DNA of 8,884 nt. Source: Boseongicola sp. SB0675_bin_26. Its GTDB lineage: Bacteria; Pseudomonadota; Alphaproteobacteria; Rhodobacterales; Rhodobacteraceae. The translations under genes were made by a program, and so were the position numbers. The notes under the pieces are model-generated. The model searched no databases and was not told the DNA's origin. It saw nothing but the letters and a program-made list of their open reading frames with translations. The DNA lies in assembly GCA_009843725.1 (NCBI GenBank), contig VYCX01000157.1, positions 1-8,884 of the forward strand, given 5' to 3'. Positions 5,703-8,884 of the stretch are shown here, piece after piece. Position 1 is the stretch's first letter, and each line of letters opens with the position of its first letter.

Positions 5703-6194
5703 TCAACCCCGTCCAGAACTGTTGAGTTCAATGCTTCTGGACCCCTTTGAACGGGGACCGACTTCCGCCAATGCTTCAAGCAAATCCAGGAGCCGTTCGA
5801 AGTCGCGCTCGCCAAGCCTGCCATGAAGGTCCTTCGCAATGGCCAGGGCAGCATCACGGTTGTCCGACAACACTTTTTGGCCTCTGGACGCTATCCCGAC
5901 GACCTGCCGGCGGCGATCGGACGCCGGCGTTTCCCGGGTCACGAGCCCGTCAGTCACCATTGCCTGCACTATCCTTGTCAGGCTCGACGCCATCAGGCCC
6001 GCTTCCCTAGCCAGTCGCGACGCATCCATCGGGCCGAACTCGTCCAGGACGCGCAGCACGCGCCACTGCTGCTCTGTCAGGCCGGTCCCGGCCAGCATCT
6101 CCCGAATCGGCGCCATGACGGCCTCCCGTGCCCGGATAAGCGCGATCGGCAGCGAGCGGCGGACTGACGGGAGCGCGACCCTTTCGTTCGGCAT
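5703..6194 (-). CDS. hpaR: MarR-family repressor of homoprotocatechuate catabolism
   Basis: This 163-residue MarR-family regulator fits the HpaR/HpcR group, which represses the hpa meta-cleavage genes and is relieved by homoprotocatechuate-pathway aromatics. The group's N-terminal signature RRSLPIALIRAREAVMAPI is followed by GLTEQQWRVLRVLDEFGPMD. A winged helix covers about residues 38-108, with a recognition helix near MASSLTRIVQAM and the wing residues D93-R94-R95-R96. The start ATG (complement of 6192-6194) is upstream of all family-conserved sequence. The gene diverges from hpaF across a 69-bp gap holding a dyad that overlaps both promoters, so autorepression is likely. The C-terminal tail (RSIELNSSGRG) runs slightly beyond the usual end. 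The ligand is inferred from the neighbours. Confidence 0.88.
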   Translation of the reverse strand: MPNERVALPSVRRSLPIALIRAREAVMAPIREMLAGTGLTEQQWRVLRVLDEFGPMDASRLAREAGLMASSLTRIVQAMVTDGLVTRETPASDRRRQVVGIASRGQKVLSDNRDAALAIAKDLHGRLGERDFERLLDLLEALAEVGPRSKGSRSIELNSSGRG

Positions 6195-6205
6195 CGGTTC
6201 GACTC

Positions 6206-6234
6206 TTGACTGGGCAACGGCCTTTGCTTAACAT
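6206..6234 (+). promoter_or_regulatory. Sigma-70 promoter of hpaF-hpaE
   Basis: TTGACT (6206-6211) and TAACAT (6229-6234) are separated by 17 bp. The -35 matches the consensus at five of six bases and the -10 at four of six. The start point would be near 6241, giving a short leader before ATG 6264. The operator dyad covers the -10 and the start point. Confidence 0.55.
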
Positions 6235-6254
6235 CTCAACTATTGATATGTCAA
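6228..6254. promoter_or_regulatory. 27-bp dyad: probable HpaR operator
   Basis: The arms TTAACATCTCAA (6228-6239) and TTGATATGTCAA (6243-6254) are inverted around CTA and match at 10 of 12 positions. The right arm is itself nearly palindromic (TTGA-N4-TCAA), so it may be the core site and the left arm a weaker second one. The dyad covers the -10 and start point of the hpaF promoter. It also contains TTGACA on the minus strand (complement of 6249-6254), a possible -35 box for hpaR. MarR proteins bind such dyads; the identity of the binder is inferred. Confidence 0.6.
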
Positions 6255-6263
6255 GGAAATGCG

Positions 6264-6653
6264 ATGCCGCACGTGATCGTGGAATACTCGGCCAATCTCG
6301 ATGAGGCGATCGATGTCGGCGGCCTCTGCGAAACTCTCAGAAAGGCAGCGGCCGCCATCGACGAGATCGCGATGCCGGGCGTCCGGGTTCGTGCGTATCG
6401 GGCGGACCATCACGCGATCGCTGACGGCGCTGACGGGCACGGCTTCGTGGACATCTCGGTACGCCTTCGCGGCGGCCGCCCGGATGCCGTCAAGGACAGG
6501 GTCGCGAAGCAGCTCTTTGCCGACGCCCGCGAGTTCATCGATCCATACATGAGCGGGAACTCCCTGGCGCTTTCACTGGAAGTCCGCGACATCGACCCGG
6601 AGCTCTCCCCCAAGATCGGCACGATTCGTGACCATCTGAAGGACAACCAATGA
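6264..6653 (+). CDS. hpaF: 5-carboxymethyl-2-hydroxymuconate isomerase (HpaF)
   Basis: HpaF (CHMI) converts 5-carboxymethyl-2-hydroxymuconate to its 5-oxo tautomer in the cytosolic homoprotocatechuate meta pathway. The protein has 129 residues, about the family's usual 126. It begins MPHVIVEYSANL; the proline exposed after methionine removal is the catalytic base of the tautomerase superfamily. Later marks are RVRAYRADHHAIADG and GHGFVDISVRLRGGR, both characteristic of CHMI. I chose ATG 6264 over the upstream TTG 6243 because proline must be second and AAGGAA lies just upstream. The stop overlaps the hpaE start (ATGA), so the two genes are coupled and transcribed from the promoter at 6206-6234. 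Confidence 0.93.
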   Translation: MPHVIVEYSANLDEAIDVGGLCETLRKAAAAIDEIAMPGVRVRAYRADHHAIADGADGHGFVDISVRLRGGRPDAVKDRVAKQLFADAREFIDPYMSGNSLALSLEVRDIDPELSPKIGTIRDHLKDNQ

Positions 6654-8155
6654 ATCTCTCCGACAACCTCGAAGCGCTTGACGGACATCTTGAACGATTT
6701 CGGACGGGCGGTGTTCCAAACCGGATCGGAGGCAAGGACTTGGACGGTTCAGGTGGAACCTTCGCAACCGTCTCGCCGGTCGACAAGAACAGGATCTGCG
6801 ATGTTGCCTTGGGAACGTCCAAGGACATCGACGCCGCCGCACGTGCCGCTCACGACGCCTTTCCGGCCTGGCGCGACCTGCCTGCGAAGGAACGCAAGGC
6901 CGTCCTTATCCGCGTCGCCGAAGCGATCGAGGAACGCGCCGAGGAAATCGCGCTTTGCGAATGCTGGGATACCGGACAAGCCTATCGCTTCATGTCAAAG
7001 GCCGCGCTCCGTGGCGCCGAGAACTTCAGGTACTTCGCCGACCAGGCCGTCTCCGCGCGGGACGGGTACAGCCTCCCCTCGCCCGGGCTTGCGAATGTCA
7101 CCACACGCGTGCCAATCGGCCCGGTAGGCGTCATCACGCCCTGGAACACGCCCTTCATGCTCTCGACCTGGAAGATCGCGCCGGCCCTCGCCGCCGGCTG
7201 CACCGTGGTCCACAAGCCGGCCGAACTTTCACCTCTTACCGCAAGGCTGCTCGTCGAGATTGCTGAAGATGCCGGGCTGCCAGCTGGCGTTCTCAACACG
7301 GTCAACGGTTACGGCGAGGACGCAGGCAAGGCGCTTTGCGAGCATCCGCTCCTGAAGGCCATCGCCTTTGTCGGGGAGAGCGCGACCGGCAAGCTGATCG
7401 TCAGGCAAGGTGCCGACACGCTCAAGCGCGTGCATCTGGAACTGGGCGGCAAGAATCCCGTGATCGTCTTCCATGACACCGACCTTGAACGCGCCCTCGA
7501 TGCGGTGATCTTCATGATCTACTCGGTCAACGGCGAACGGTGCACGTCGTCCTCGCGCCTTCTGGTGCAGGATTCCATCCGCGAGGAATTCGAGGCCCGG
7601 CTGGTCGAACGCGTGAACAGGATCAAGGTCGGCCACCCGCTGGATCCCGCCACCGAAATCGGCCCGCTGATCGCCGAAGATCACTTCCGGAAAGTCACGT
7701 CCTACTTTGACATCGCGACCAGCGAAGGCGCGACCATCGCCGCCGGCGGCGCTGCAGGAGACCCGGCGGGCTACTTTGTCCAGCCGACCCTGTTCACCGG
7801 CGCGGGCAACGGCATGCGCATCGCCCAGGAAGAGATTTTTGGCCCCGTCCTGACCTCGATCGGCTTCGGGGACGAGGACGAGGCGCTGGATCTCGCCAAC
7901 GGCACGGACTACGGCCTGGCCGCATATGTCTGGACGAACGACCTGGCGCGTGCGCTCCGCGTCACGGACAGGCTCGAAGCCGGCATGATCTGGGTGAACT
8001 CCGAAAACGTTCGCCATCTCCCGACACCCTTTGGAGGCATGAAGGCCAGCGGCATGGGCCGCGACGGGGGCGACTGGAGCTTCGAGTTCTACATGGAGCA
8101 GAAGCACATCGCCTTCGCCACCGGCGAGCACAAGATTCCACGGCTGGGCAACTGA
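6650..8155 (+). CDS. hpaE: 5-carboxymethyl-2-hydroxymuconate semialdehyde dehydrogenase (HpaE)
   Basis: HpaE is an NAD-dependent aldehyde dehydrogenase that oxidises the ring-cleavage product of homoprotocatechuate (CHMS) to the dicarboxylate used by HpaF. The protein has 501 residues, within the usual 485-505. The whole ALDH fold is present. N166 in ITPWNTPF stabilises the oxyanion, FVGESATGK is the cofactor-binding turn, E264 in LELGGKNP is the general base, C298 in NGERCTSSSR is the nucleophile, and EEIFGPVL and PFGGMKASGMGRDGG close the C-terminal part. The resemblance to HpaE over generic ALDHs comes from context and from NGERCTSSSR followed by IREEFEARL. The ribosome site AAGGA (6639-6643) is 6 nt before the ATG. 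Its start overlaps the hpaF stop as ATGA. Confidence 0.92.
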   Translation: MNLSDNLEALDGHLERFRTGGVPNRIGGKDLDGSGGTFATVSPVDKNRICDVALGTSKDIDAAARAAHDAFPAWRDLPAKERKAVLIRVAEAIEERAEEIALCECWDTGQAYRFMSKAALRGAENFRYFADQAVSARDGYSLPSPGLANVTTRVPIGPVGVITPWNTPFMLSTWKIAPALAAGCTVVHKPAELSPLTARLLVEIAEDAGLPAGVLNTVNGYGEDAGKALCEHPLLKAIAFVGESATGKLIVRQGADTLKRVHLELGGKNPVIVFHDTDLERALDAVIFMIYSVNGERCTSSSRLLVQDSIREEFEARLVERVNRIKVGHPLDPATEIGPLIAEDHFRKVTSYFDIATSEGATIAAGGAAGDPAGYFVQPTLFTGAGNGMRIAQEEIFGPVLTSIGFGDEDEALDLANGTDYGLAAYVWTNDLARALRVTDRLEAGMIWVNSENVRHLPTPFGGMKASGMGRDGGDWSFEFYMEQKHIAFATGEHKIPRLGN

Positions 8156-8201
8156 TGCAGCCTGTCGGAGTCCGTCAGCCGCCAAGGCGCTTCCACCCGG
8201 C

Positions 8202-8219
8202 CGTTCGAGCGCTTGAACG
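8202..8219. repeat. 18-bp imperfect palindrome between hpaE and hpaD
   Basis: CGTTC-G-AGCGCT-T-GAACG reads as a palindrome with one G/T pair, and as RNA it could pair throughout. It lies 46 bp after the hpaE stop and 61 bp before hpaD. It could be an operator, a processing or attenuation hairpin, or chance. No T-tract follows, so it is not an intrinsic terminator. The 125-bp gap holds no gene. Confidence 0.35.
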
Positions 8220-8280
8220 CCCGTGCCCTGCCAAACCGTCAGGTCTTGGCCCCCTGCCCGCCATCTGACAAGGTCCGACC

Positions 8281-8884
8281 ATGCCTGTGCCCGCTCCCGT
8301 CCTCACCCCCCCCTTCAACACGGTTCGCCTCAGCCATGCCTGCCTGAACGTTGCGGACCTGGAGGCGTCTCGGCACTTCTACGTTGACACGCTGGGACTT
8401 CAGGTCACGGACGAGACGGCCGGCCACATCTACCTTCGCGCGATGGAGGAACGCGGCCATCATTGCCTGATCCTGAGGAAGTCCGGCAACCCGGGCACGG
8501 TCGAATTCCTGTCGTTCAAGGTGCTTTCAGAAGAGGACCTGGACCGGGCCGATGCTCACTTCAGATCCGGAGGTCGCTCCACGGAATGGGTCGAGCGGGC
8601 GCATCAAGGCCGCACGCTCGCAATTGCCGACAATCTCGGGACTCCGATCGAGTTCTACCACCAGATGGACCGCCTGCCCTGGATCCACCAGCAATACGCG
8701 CTCTACCGGGGCGTGAAGCCGCTTCGAATCGACCACTGCAACTTGTTTTCGACCGACGTCGACGCTTCGGCCGCGTTCTACAGCGACTTCGGATTCCGTG
8801 TGACCGAATACACCGAAGACGAGGACACGGGCCGACTCTGGGCTGCATGGATGCACCGGAAGGGAGGCGTCCACGACATTGCCT
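8281..8884 (+). CDS. hpaD: 3,4-dihydroxyphenylacetate 2,3-dioxygenase (HpaD), C-terminus outside window
   Basis: HpaD opens the ring of homoprotocatechuate next to the hydroxyls, giving the semialdehyde used by HpaE. The 201 visible residues show the vicinal-oxygen-chelate (type I extradiol) fold in two modules: RLSHACLNVADLEASRHFY (about 17-35) and LRIDHCNLFSTDVDASAAFY (about 148-167). H152 in RIDHCN and H198 in VHDIA match the first two iron or manganese ligands; the third, a glutamate, is beyond the edge. The frame is open to the last base. The start ATG 8281 has AAGG (8270-8273) 7 nt upstream. It is a VOC enzyme of Arthrobacter/Brevibacterium type, not the LigB-type enzyme of E. coli HpaD. 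It may share the hpaFE transcript or have its own promoter in the 125-bp gap. Confidence 0.9.
   Translation, partial: MPVPAPVLTPPFNTVRLSHACLNVADLEASRHFYVDTLGLQVTDETAGHIYLRAMEERGHHCLILRKSGNPGTVEFLSFKVLSEEDLDRADAHFRSGGRSTEWVERAHQGRTLAIADNLGTPIEFYHQMDRLPWIHQQYALYRGVKPLRIDHCNLFSTDVDASAAFYSDFGFRVTEYTEDEDTGRLWAAWMHRKGGVHDIA

Noticed and set aside
7229..8185. 318-residue open frame on the minus strand
   Set aside because: It is antisense to hpaE, whose catalytic residues are all intact, and has no family-like sequence; a GC-rich shadow.

Overview
The window looks like a GC-rich alphaproteobacterial chromosome, probably of Rhodobacterales type. That assignment rests on codon use and family resemblance only and is an inference. 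It has two unrelated halves. Positions 1-5650 are a type IV (AbiE) toxin-antitoxin operon broken by mobile DNA. Positions 5703-8884 are an ordinary homoprotocatechuate (3,4-dihydroxyphenylacetate) catabolic cluster.

Left half: the 3' end of an AbiEi-family antitoxin gene (2-397) enters from the left edge. Its partner toxin gene, abiEii, is present only in pieces. The first about 80 codons, which should carry the nucleotidyltransferase GGT...DxD core, are missing. In their place is a TnpB-only element of IS200/IS605 or IS607 type (tnpB at 644-1858, with a hairpin at 1872-1890). The middle of abiEii resumes at about 1913 and runs to 2365, probably with a frameshift near 1955-1962. It is then cut by a complete 3,024-bp IS1595-family element (2366-5389). 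The rest of abiEii (5390-5650) lies on the far side.

The IS1595-family element is unusually clear. It has 24-bp terminal inverted repeats matching at 23 of 24 positions, a perfect 8-bp target duplication (AAGGCATC), and a transposase with its zinc ribbon and acidic residues intact. A good sigma-70 promoter has its -35 box inside the left repeat. The element also carries cargo: a DUF805 membrane protein translationally coupled to the transposase, a cysteine-containing small open frame without a normal start, and a coupled pair of small genes. That pair encodes a 93-residue protein with an apparent ferredoxin-like alternation and a 148-residue single-pass membrane protein with a coiled-coil-like tail. 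I cannot assign a function to this cargo. It is the best candidate here for something undescribed.

Right half: hpaR (MarR-family repressor, minus strand) diverges from hpaF-hpaE-hpaD (plus strand). HpaD cleaves the ring, HpaE oxidises the resulting semialdehyde and HpaF isomerises the product. The 69-bp hpaR/hpaF gap contains a 27-bp dyad overlapping a recognisable sigma-70 promoter, which suggests repression of hpaF-hpaE and autoregulation of hpaR. hpaF and hpaE overlap by ATGA. hpaD starts 125 bp further on and runs off the right edge.
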